Source: Halichondria panicea
Taxonomy: Eukaryota > Porifera > Demospongiae > Suberitida > Halichondriidae
Direction: 5' to 3'
Length of the DNA: 64,000 bases
Assembly: GCF_963675165.1 (NCBI RefSeq)
Contig: NC_087392.1
Span: 2,681,001-2,745,000 of the forward strand
Shown here: piece by piece, positions 55,419 to 64,000 of the stretch
Layout of the letters: every line of letters begins with the position of its first letter
Position numbering within the stretch: position 1 is the first letter of the stretch
The notes under the pieces: model-generated
Seen by the model: the letters and a program-made list of their open reading frames with translations, nothing else
Databases searched by the model: none
Told to the model about the DNA's origin: nothing
Program-made: the position numbers and the translations under genes

Positions 55419-58213
55419 TCACCAAAGTGACCCTTCTTTCTTGTTCGCCTTTGCCATTTCAAGTATAGCCTACAGGACATACAAATGAATTATTATGAGC
55501 TAATATATTTTTCTTACATCCATTCTAGCTTTCTCTTTAGCTCTGTAATCTGAAATCTTTTGAACGGCACTGCTTGCTTTCTTTTCTCTATGGACAATAT
55601 TATATACTTGCTGAAGCATTACATGGAAGTGCATTACTGACCTATTTTTTTGAATTGATCGTATCCTTGATTGAATGTTATCCCTATAAAAATTGTAGTC
55701 AAGTGGCACTGTAGAAAATTAACCATACAGTACATGTATTATACCTTGGTCCCGTTTGAACAAAATGGTCGGCGGGTTCTGCATGTAACATGCATGTACA
55801 AAATTAATGTTCAAATGTCACAATATTAATTCAGTATACGCACCTGGGCTGTACTCTTTTGCTCGCCTCACTTCAGCGTGGGCTCTCCTTTTCTCAATCT
55901 TTGCTTCCCTTCCAGTGGCTTTGGGCAGTAACTCATCGAATACCTTTAAAATTGCAACAGAAAAATTATCATGCTAATAGTTGCCATATCGATTAATTTG
56001 TCTGTTATAGAAATTGTGCAGAGTCAAGCCAAGAGAGTATTTTATTTTCCTTGAGACCAGGCTGTGAGTAGAACCTGGAACATATTTTTAGGAAAATAGT
56101 ATACCGATAGGTAGGCTTGAGCAATCAAGAAAATAGGTAACTTGGTAAGTGATATGGGAGTAATTCCACCACAACACTTTTGAACTAAGTGTGTCGGTGT
56201 GCTTTCTCTATTTTGAAATCGAAATTAATTTTCAAAAGCACTGATATGCAATCAATTGTAACTACGAGCATGTGACTGAGAATTGTACAAATTTATTCTA
56301 AAATCTGGAGGAAGCAAAAAGGAAAAGAAATATCGGGAGCTCAATGTGTCGGGGCCTTATATAGCCATGAGAAGAGAGAAAGTGAGCTTCTCATGGCAAA
56401 ATCTATATACCGGTAGATAGTACAGCATAGAGAATATCTAACCATCTCCTGTTGTTTCCTGTGCTTCTTCCTCTCCCTCTTCACTCGGACGTGTTCCTCC
56501 TCCCTCCCCAACTCTCTGTCGTACGGCGGCTCTTCAATTAGTGGTCCCTGTATGTTGGTGTAGATGTGTGAGAATGGTCCTATTTGCAAAAATATTTTGC
56601 AGAAACATGATAATAATAATTATTGATTGTGTATGCCCCAGTGTGACTACACAAATTAATTTTTAATTATCCACATACGACACAAAGTTTCTAACCAGTA
56701 ACTATAGATGTGGTTTAATGAGTAGCAGGTCAACCTTGTCCTGCATGCTTCCTCTGTCATCAACCCCACATAAACTGGCAACTGCATGCACCTGCTCAGA
56801 TTACACTCACCCTTGATGGTCCAATTGTGGGTCCTCTGGAGGGACCAATCACACTCCTTGACGCTGTGGGCTGGCTGACAAAGGCCTTTGATGTTGTGGG
56901 CTGACTGGGACCAGCTGTTGACGTGACCTCTGACCCTTGTGCAGACCATGTTGATACACTATCCCTCATGCTCTTCAGCTCTCCGGAGTTCACACCTGAT
57001 GCAAACTGCATGAGGTGTACGTCCAATTAGTTATGGACGAAGAGGAAACATACCTTAACATTACTATTATAGACGGGTAGTAATTTTAGCGTTTTCAGAT
57101 TTTTCTTTGTTTTTAGGGTACTAATTTTGGTGCAACTTTATTAGCACAATATTAATTTTGTCAAAAAATGGTGTACAAAGTATTGTTGAATGAAAAGTTT
57201 GGAGTCAGATACAGATCAAAAAAGGGCTAGCTTGCTCTCAAAAGTACATTATACAAAAGTAAATTACATTAGAAATGAGTCATACATTTTTTAAATGTGT
57301 TTTACTTAAGACGTTAATTACAAATTCGCTAAAATTAGTACCCGTTTATAATAGTAAGAATAAGGTATATATAGCTACCCTTATTGACTGTCGTGCACTG
57401 ATTAATTCTGCAGTGGAAGGACTGAACTTATTTAACCCTTTTTCTTCTACTGTAGATCTACATGCATGTACACATGTACTAATACTACCAACCTTCCACT
57501 TGTACTTAGACTGAGTGTCGTGAGAGACGGCCGAGCTCTGAATGCCTTTGTAGTACCCCTACAAGTACTTGTATCAGTAGCAAGTACTCAATGTGCACAT
57601 ACCTTGTCCAGCAAGCCCTTGTTCCACTTAGTTACGAACTTTTTGAAGAGGTTCCTAGACTCATCAGATGTTAGCTCACTGAAGTAAGTATCTCTCTGAA
57701 AATAAAGAACTGAGTAATCTCAGTAAGAAATACGCTGAGGAGTACTTCTTTGGATAGCCATGTTCTGAACTCTGCACTCTTGAGGTAGTAATCATCTTCT
57801 GAGATCTCAACTGATGGCACTGCACATAAAATGTTAATGTTCAGTCAAAAATGTTAATACTCGAACTCACCTATCTTGGGTGGCTTATGCTTGCTTTTCT
57901 TTTTCTTTATTTCCTTTCGCTTTTTCTTGGATTTCTTGGATACGCTCCTCTCCTTTTCACGTCCTTTGTGTGAAGACGATCGTCTTTTCTTCTTGGTAGC
58001 CTCAACTGAGCTCTCGCTTTCATAGGAGCTGCTCTCTGTTGAGTAATCAGAAGTGGATTCAGAATCATCAGACGATTTATTGCGACTGTGATGTGAGTGC
58101 TTTCGTTTTCGTCCATCTTCTTTGTGTATGTGTCTTTTTAATAAATAACAATTAGATCTAGTAGTCAGTGGGAACAAAGAAGTTACCTGCTCATGGTTGT
58201 AGGTCTTTTTCAT
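55419..58213 (-). CDS. Conserved Lys/Arg-rich nuclear protein of unknown function
   Basis: Nine exons on the - strand: 58213-57871, 57819-57746, 57695-57603, 57005-56811, 56547-56443, 55943-55844, 55708-55642, 55587-55518 and 55469-55419; phases join, giving 365 residues. The order is: a Lys/Arg/Ser tract with KKKRRSSS and KKSKKKRKEIKKKKSKHK; the conserved block DDYYLKSAEFRTWLSKE with YFSELTSDESRNLFKKFVTK; a Ser/Thr/Pro linker ending in IGPSRG repeats; an Arg/Lys coiled coil with FDELLPKATGREAKIEKRRA; and a terminal REKKASS...AKEKARMD helix. The same order occurs in a eukaryote-wide family, some fungal members of which I recall being named after RNA helicase HEL117 although no helicase motifs exist. 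The basic tracts suggest a nuclear, possibly splicing-related role. A 53-nt intron-like segment inside exon 1 (58134-58186) would break the frame if removed, so I read through it. Confidence 0.75.
57061..57357. repeat. 297-bp TIR element in intron 3 of the Lys/Arg-rich gene
   Basis: TTACTATTATAGACGGGTAG plus TAATTTTAGCG at the left mirrors CGCTAAAATTAGTACCCG plus TTTATAATAGTAA at the right. The TIR is about 31 bp with two mismatches. No coding frame. Confidence 0.85.
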
Positions 58214-58349
58214 GGTCTGTATCTGATTGTTAGTTGGTACATGGTCGACACAGTCTCATGCAGTCTCTAAAATAACCGCGGCCTTGCCTAGAAATGCTGA
58301 TTCAGCATCAAACTCACCCTGAGTTCATGTACATGTACATGTACTTTTA

Positions 58350-58440
58350 TAGCCTCGACTCCAGCCCATTCGGCCTGGAATCGAGGCTAGTACTTTTATA
58401 CAGTTGAGTCAAGTCGAGTCAAGTCTAGTCGAGTCGAGTC
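58350..58440. repeat. Palindrome and GAGTC-type simple repeat in a divergent promoter region
   Basis: TAGCCTCGACTCCAGCCCAT then TCGGCCTGGAATCGAGGCTA form a short imperfect palindrome, related to the TAGCCTCGATCCCAGG ends elsewhere. Directly after it, (A/C)GAGTC-like pentamers run from about 58404 to 58440. Both lie in the 279-bp space between the Lys/Arg-rich gene (-) and orphan copy 2 (+). Confidence 0.7.
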
Positions 58441-58492
58441 CAGAGTGTCCTAATGGGAGCGCTAGATGTGTGGTATTAAAGAGAAAGAGATA

Positions 58493-61400
58493 ATGCTGTT
58501 CTCGAACAAGCTGTTCATCTACTGCAGCATTCTATGTCTGTTCTATCCAATGGGTAAGGCAATTGTTAGGGACCAGCATGGTTGCGGTTTAGTTTCTTCA
58601 TCCCCTCAAACTGCAGAGCTTGTTCTGTTTACAAGTAAACTTGCTCAGCTTGAATGCAACTGGAAGTTGAGACTCTTTAAAAATTGGAGGTGGCCAAAGA
58701 TATTCGTTATGAGTAGAAAGAAATCACTTCGTTTTAAAGCCATTGTACAAGGACTGGCTGTATTATTGTTGTTTGCTCTGTCCGTTTTTGCTCTGTCTGT
58801 TGTACTGTCTATAACCTTTTTCATCGCAATTAGTGTAACGATAAGATTTCCCTTTAAGCACGATGTATATGATATCAAAAAACATGCTTCTGCTATAGCT
58901 TTTTTGTCTTTGAGTATGTTCCAATACTCCGTATTCAGTCAGCAAATGAACGCTGTGAATAGCATAGTTCAAAAGCCTATAATTTTGGCTCTGATGGATA
59001 CTCAGCTAAAGCTGAACTGTTTTAAGGAGTACTCTAGCCCTGAATTAGAATTTGCTTTGGTGCTCCTCTTGTTACTATGTGGAGATGTGGAGATAAATCC
59101 TGGTCCTCAAGGTGATGGAAAAGGTGACAACAGTACTAGTGAATCTGTAGATCCTGGCTACGCTAGCATCTCTGTGAATGAGCCTCTTTCAATGCAAATT
59201 CCAAGCGATGATGCAGCTGCTTCAAATAACATTAGTCACACTTCTGAACATCTAGTGAGTAATAGTGTATCACCGACTTCACAAAACAAAGACTATGTTC
59301 AATTCAACCAGGAACCACTAGAGCCCCAGAACAATGATGTAGAGGATGAATCACCGGGTTTACAGCCAATTCCTGAAGCTCAAACAAATGCGTTATCCAA
59401 ACCTTTCGAGGAGTCAAATGAATTCGAACAAAACAGGCAGGCAGGGGTAGAAGATGCCTCTTCAATGCTCGTACTCAATCACACTGGAGCTACTTTGCTG
59501 AAAAAAGTTGTTGGATACACAGCATCCATACCAAGTAAAGCTCAGCCTGAAGGAGACACCCAAGATATGAAAGATGTTCCTAGACTTAGGAAAGCCCTGC
59601 GGGACATGATAGAGAATTGGAAATGTAGCAATATCTGGACAGAAAGGGGCGGGTTTACTGCTGAAGTGGTCCAGTACAAAGAGTGTGGTGAAGAGTGTTA
59701 TAAGCTTCTCAATCAACTGTATAGACGTCTGCAAGGATCATCAATCATTTGCCCTCTGTGTTTGTGCAAATCTTCTAGTAAACCAAAAAGTAAGTCGATT
59801 GAAAGTCATTTCATACCTCGAGCAATGTTGAAAGTTTTTCGTGATATTCACGGTGATGGAGTAGACAATTTTATGTATGATATATCAGCCGGAAAAACAC
59901 TGGGAATTGGATTGCGATGTCCTGATATGCTATGCTCTGGTTGTGAAAATGTGTCTTCCAAAGAAGAGGACAAACTAAGAGACGTTTATTTAGGTATTTT
60001 GGTAGAAACAGAGAGCAACATCCTTACATTCAAAAATGCCCCGACTGGTTGGTTTCAATTTATTCTCGCCAACATTTTTTTCAGAGGTTTGCTTGTTGGT
60101 TGTGACTTAAAAGTTGAGCTTAATATTAATAATAGATTGTTCCAAGATTTTTTTTGGAGGCTGAAACAGTATTGCAACAAAGAAAACGAAGTCTTTCCCG
60201 ATATCAAGCTTTATATTTTGGCAAACAAGCCATTAAATCCGAAAATGAAAAATTTTGTTCATGCATTAGATATGCTGGCTCGTTTCCCCCGATTTACTGA
60301 ACTGATAAGATGTGAAACAGGAATGTTTCTGTACTGCCAGTTTGATTGTTTTCATTTAGTTGCTCCTCTTGATAAGTGTAGTATTGCACACTTTAAACAG
60401 TACCAAAATGGATTAGGATTAGGCTCTGATAGTGAACAACAAGTACACATAGCACAGCACGGACATTGCGAAGTAAGAAAAGACAGAGACACCAACATTC
60501 TCACATATTATATACCTGCAGTGGCTGATGGCCTCATGTATCAATTTCCTGAGGTACTCCTACAAATTAATGCCAAGGATTATTCTCGTGTTTCTCCGTT
60601 TGTGATTGAGGATCAGTATAGAAAGAGGTATAAGAGCGACAGTACAAGTACGAATCCAAAACCAGTGTCGAAATTAACGGATGATGTTGTTTCATTTGTT
60701 GATAGAGCACCTGACTGTCCGCCACGGTTCAATCTTTGTACGAACACTCCTGGTACCGTTTATAGAAATTGTTCGCCAAATAGAGAAACAACACCCATCA
60801 ATCTTCAACTAAAAGGGGATATTATTCTGAATCAAACAGAAAGAGCATTTAAGTTATCCCCAATAGCGCACTACAAAAGACTAGAACAACTGCATGCTGA
60901 GGAAATTGAAAAGATGAAATCAGACCAAAAAAATGTTATAGAAAAGAAAAACCGAGCATATAAGCTTCTGTTTATGAATGAGTTGAGGCATATCATTGAA
61001 AGACGAAGTCATGACAGCGAACTAGTTCCTCCTTCAATAAAAGAAATGTTTGATAGTGTTTCCGAGTATGGTGAATCAGATAAATTTATTTGCATAGCCA
61101 AACAAATTATTAGCAAAACGAAGATTAGACGATTGTCAAGTGTCTCAGTGCCATGGCCAGATCAATCTGTTACTGAAATCGAGCAAGCAACAACAGAATA
61201 CTATCATTCCTGTGGTATTTTGTTTGGCTTCATCAAATGTGAGTTATAGTAGTTTAATTGTAGTTAAATGTAGTTAACGAGGGAATACACTAACTGCGGC
61301 CTTACCTCAAAGCCCACGATCATATAGGCGTGGCTCCCGGTTACATGCATGCCTACCGCACATGCGCATCCAGTATAGCGTCCTGGTTCCACGTGCTAAA

Positions 61401-63336
61401 GTACAGCTACTGTCAGCAAGCCACAGACAAATTGGCTGCTCAAATCTTAAGCCTCCCACCCTCCCATTCACGGAGGTTTTAAGACCTACATTTTCCATCC
61501 GACGATGTTGATATACCGTTTCGGGGGCTGAATGAGGGCCCCCAACACTTACGTGCTTAATGCTAATCGCAGGGGCCCCTCTCTCAGTACTCCCCCAAAA
61601 CCTAACCGCAGTCACGTGACCCCAACCTCTAGCATGACAGAGATAAATGGGCACATGACATCCGCTTAGACCGGTACTGCCAAAAGATAGTAATATCCTC
61701 ACGTAGGATATGACGCATTACCTATAGCATCTACTGCAATCTGTACGACCATATAGTTAAAGTAATGATAATAAATATCGCCAGGCTGAAATTTTACGAG
61801 TTTTCTTTGTTGCACAATTTAAATAGAGTGAATAAATTATATGAGCAGCAATTCAATTGCAGGATATAGAGGCTCATTTGACACGCCATGAAAATTAGAT
61901 GTCAGCGCTAAGATTAGAGTGGTACCTTAGACTTTTACGATTATACATGTATCGGTATATGTTTTTTTCTGCTGCGTAGTATTGGCCATAATCCTATTAG
62001 TGACTGGAGTTTGTACAGCAATTAATCCCTATCACATCCGGTCCAGTAATTGTACATCGTCATTAACAGACTGTAAAGTTAATAAAACTGCAGAGAACTT
62101 CATCGTAAACGATTAGAAATCAATAGTATGGTTACTCGTGCAACAATAGCACTCACAACAAGCTCTGGCAAGGTAAATTGCATGAGGCGTAGCAATTATG
62201 GAAGCCTTGCCATTGCTTGTTACTAGTGCTATTATCCCATATTGCACCCTTAAACCATACTATTAATTATAGGTTATAGCCTGGTAGTAGTCTCATGAAT
62301 TAGCCGCACTTATGCTCAAACTAATTATATAGTGCTTTATTTTCGAGCAGCTAAAACTTGTTACTTCCGGTATTGTAAAGACCTCTATTGTAGGGGTGTG
62401 GTCAATGTTACCTTACATGCATGTTGTTGCACATCAAACTCTAACCACATTCTTGAGAACCTCTTCGCAGATTGCTCATTATATTTTCAGTATTATCACA
62501 AAAATATAATGAGCAATCTGCGAAATATTTGCTCTAAACCAAAGTGCTTTAAGGTATAGAGCTTAGGGTAGCCTAAATAAGCCTAAATAACTACTTGTAC
62601 TGATCTGTCATAAGTATAAGTACTGCTAGCAATATCACGAGGAGTTGAGTTGGTGTGATAATTATGTTGATTTCCTTCTTCAGCACACAAGGGCTCAAAT
62701 GGAGGCAGTGCTAGGAAGTCTGACAAAAAGGCCCTAGTGGAGCCACCTACCCCTTCATCGCCACAACCTACATCCTATCCTCCGACTGATGATCCAACAG
62801 GCGAGCTGCCTACATCCTATCCTCCGACTGATGATCCAACAGGCGAGCTACCTTCTTCCTATCCTCCGACTGATGATCCAACAGGCGAGCTACCTACATC
62901 CTATCCTCCGGCTGATGATCCAACAGGCGAGCTACCTTCTTCCTATCCTCCAGCTGATGATCCAACAGGTGAGCTACCATCCTATCCTCCGACTGATGAT
63001 CCAACAGGCGAGCTACCTACATCCTATCCTCCGGCTGATGATCCAACAGCCGAGCTGCCTACATCCTATCCTCCGGCTGATGATCCAACAGGCGAGCTAC
63101 CTTCTTCCTATCCTCCGACTTATGATCCAATAGGCGAGCTACCTTCTTCCTATCCTCCGACTGATGATCCAACAGGCGAGCTACCATCCTATCCTCCGGC
63201 TGATGATCCAACAGGCGAGCTACCATCCTATCCTCCGGCTGATGATCCAACAGGCGAGCTACCTACATCCTATCCTGCGATTGATGATCCAACAGGCGAG
63301 CGTGCACAAAGTTGGTACAGCGCAAAAGAATTTTGA
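58493..63336 (+). CDS. Orphan protein with 2A-like motif, HNH-like Cys/His module and repeat-expanded ABI-like last exon (copy 2)
   Basis: Exon 1 runs 58493-61238. I chose the Met at 58493 over the upstream one at 58466 because MLFSNKLFIYCSILC then lines up with the copy-1 start. Order: signal-peptide-like leader; hydrophobic segments at about 82-118 and 131-150; LLLLLCGDVEINPGP (2A-like, skip at Gly204/Pro205); an acidic Ser-rich linker; a Cys/His module with C420PLC423, S438-H439-FIPR and C481SGC484; the core FRGLLVGCDL and LYCQFDCFHLVAPLD; and a Lys/Glu-rich helix. The plain frame ends CEL-stop at 61249, but that stop lies inside an excellent GTGAGT donor at 61239. Splicing to a CAG acceptor at 62683 is in phase 1 and joins exon 62684-63336 (GGSARKSDKKALVEPP, then 13 repeats of SYPPTDDPTGELP), giving about 1132 residues. 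No family recognised. An unspliced form would end at 61249. Confidence 0.78.
59075..59107 (+). other. 2A-like translational skip motif, copy 2
   Basis: Encodes LCGDVEINPGP, preceded by a leucine run (ALVLLLLL). It is a full match to the 2A core, at the same place relative to the leader and Cys/His module as in copy 1. The downstream product would begin with the Pro of codon 59105-59107. Confidence 0.85.
61250..62121. other. Intron sequence of orphan copy 2 without recognisable genes
   Basis: The GC-richer patch 61310-61690 stands out from the AT-rich surroundings but has no recognisable coding or RNA feature. An open frame of 131 codons on the - strand there shows no domain. Confidence 0.35.
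62122..62264. repeat. 143-bp TIR element
   Basis: AATAGTATGGTT at the left mirrors AACCATACTATT at the right, and the next blocks (AACAATAGCACT; AGTGCTATTA; GCTCTGGCAAGG/CCTTGCCATTGC) are also inverted. It is nearly palindromic overall. Confidence 0.75.
62464..62524. repeat. Perfect 24-bp hairpin with 13-nt loop in the copy-2 intron
   Basis: Arms 62464-62487 (TTCGCAGATTGCTCATTATA...) and 62501-62524 are exact inverses. They lie 160 bp before the acceptor of the last exon. Confidence 0.85.
62770..63300 (+). repeat. Coding minisatellite: 13 units of 39-42 bp
   Basis: Units read (T/S)SYPP(T/A)DDPTGELP; the DNA core is TATCCTCCG(A/G)CTGATGATC followed by CAACAGGCGAGCT. Most units differ by one or two bases, units keep the frame (13 or 14 codons), and the Thr/Ala alternation repeats. 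This points to recent unequal exchange. Confidence 0.92.
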
Positions 63337-63629
63337 TTCGAAAAAACATCATACATACATGCATAGTAGATTTACTGTTAAAGACGTTATCCAAGTGAAT
63401 TATCAACCGATTTTGTATAATGTCAATTCTATCCATTACTCAAAATAGTGAAAGCTACCTTTCAACATTTCCTGTCATGTAAGGCAACATAAGACATTAA
63501 AAGTATATAAAATGTGATTGGAATGGCTTCAGGATTTTTTGGAACTACCGCGGTATATTATATAGACAGGACTTTTGTTCCCAGGAGATGTATTAGCATA
63601 ATTAATTGTTGCAGTTATAAAAAGCAGTA

Positions 63630-64000
63630 TATTATTGCCCTCTGTGCTGCCGTGACAAACATCGATAATTGTTGTGTCTGTAAATGGTTGCGGCATATCA
63701 TGACCAGGAAAGTGCCTATAGAAGCACCAAAACTGTGTTTAAAAAAAATAGAATTGGCAAAGCATACACATTAGCATTACCCAAACTGGACAGTGATTGA
63801 GATGCCTTATTATTATTGCGAGGATTGCTAGTTGATCGTCAATTTTTAATAGAGCTAGCTAAAACCACACGTAATGATTTACTTGATTTCTGCAAAAATG
63901 AAGCTGTTCCAGTTTGTGTTACCAGAAAACCGTTTAGACCTCCATTGCAACCATTTTTGAACCTCATCTCCGATATCTTCGATTTACTTCAGTTTTCAAA
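63630..64000 (+). pseudogene. Decayed or partial third copy of the orphan core (runs off the right edge)
   Basis: From about 63810 the + strand reads LLLLRGLLVDRQFLIELA, then LLDFCKNEAVP, then KPFRPPLQPF and FLNLISDIFDLLQFS. It lines up with the copy-1 and copy-2 core: (M/F)FRG-L-(T/V)G, then the NNPFNPN/NKPLNPK block, then a hydrophobic helix. Just before it, GKAYTLALPKLDSD resembles the copy-1 segment GKCMGANSLTLPLF, followed by a stop. The CxxC motifs, the leader and the 2A motif are not recognisable. Confidence 0.5.

Noticed and set aside
58134-58186. 53-nt intron in exon 1 of the Lys/Arg-rich gene
   Set aside because: GT..AG ends are present, but removal puts the basic tract out of frame and leads to a stop; reading through keeps the frame.
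58466-58492. Upstream Met of orphan copy 2 as the start
   Set aside because: Only the Met at 58493 gives a leader that lines up with copy 1; the nine extra residues would precede the signal-like segment.
49876-59107. 2A-like motifs as evidence of integrated RNA virus sequence
   Set aside because: No polymerase, capsid or helicase motif occurs nearby; the genes have spliceosomal introns, and 2A-like motifs are known in animal genes.
61307-61702. 131-codon open frame on the - strand in the copy-2 intron
   Set aside because: No recognisable domain, no splice context, and located in an intron of the opposite strand; likely chance in a GC-richer patch.
62770-63300. CRISPR-like array
   Set aside because: The units are contiguous, in frame and code for SYPPTDDPTGELP with no spacers; the genome is eukaryotic.

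Overview
The window is nuclear DNA of an early-branching metazoan, most likely a demosponge. Genes are rich in short phase-conserved introns with GT..AG borders. The gene set is animal-type (tyrosine kinase, A20-like OTU protein, NOX2-type oxidase, ABI adaptor of the WAVE complex). The DNA is AT-rich and full of small terminal-inverted-repeat (TIR) elements. 2A-like translational-skipping motifs, which I recall being reported from sponges and sea urchins, occur in two genes. The taxon call is inference, not a database match.

Layout. 1-22 kb is gene-dense: the 3' end of a tyrosine kinase (+), an intronless A20-like deubiquitinase with about ten zinc fingers (-), an HSP70 fused to a protein kinase (-), CDK5RAP1 in 13 exons (+, head-to-head with the HSP70-kinase), a decayed copy of the 3' end of an amino-acid transporter, and the intact 11-exon SLC36-like transporter (-). 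22-40 kb has no intact gene that I recognise. It holds families of TIR elements, a perfect 33-bp palindrome, and wrecked genes: a zinc-finger transposase tail, a BEN-domain gene, a Crypton/DUF3504-like recombinase, a Tigger-like transposase tail, a LINE reverse-transcriptase scrap and a tandemly duplicated unknown exon. From 40 kb on, genes return: NOX2-like oxidase (-, 11 exons) head-to-head with ABI (+, 9 exons), then two paralogous orphan genes (+) flanking a conserved Lys/Arg-rich gene (-), and at the right edge a decayed third paralogue.

Main discovery candidate: the orphan pair at 49345-54700 and 58493-63336. Each begins with a signal-peptide-like and membrane-spanning N-terminus that ends in a 2A-like motif (DVELNPGP, DVEINPGP). 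A disordered linker follows, then a cysteine/histidine HNH-like module (CxxC...SHxxPR...CxxC), a conserved core and a coiled coil. Both appear to have acquired 3' exons copied from the neighbouring ABI gene: ABI exons 6-7 with the intervening intron in copy 1, and an ABI exon-8-like sequence expanded into 13 repeats in copy 2. Copy 1 needs a -1 shift at an A10 run to join its main exon to these ABI-derived exons.

Functional links are limited. NOX2 and ABI are both tied to Rac signalling and share a 152-bp divergent promoter region. The A20-like protein and HSP70-kinase are plausible stress or immune signalling components. The orphan pair could release a membrane-anchored leader and a cytosolic zinc protein from one mRNA.
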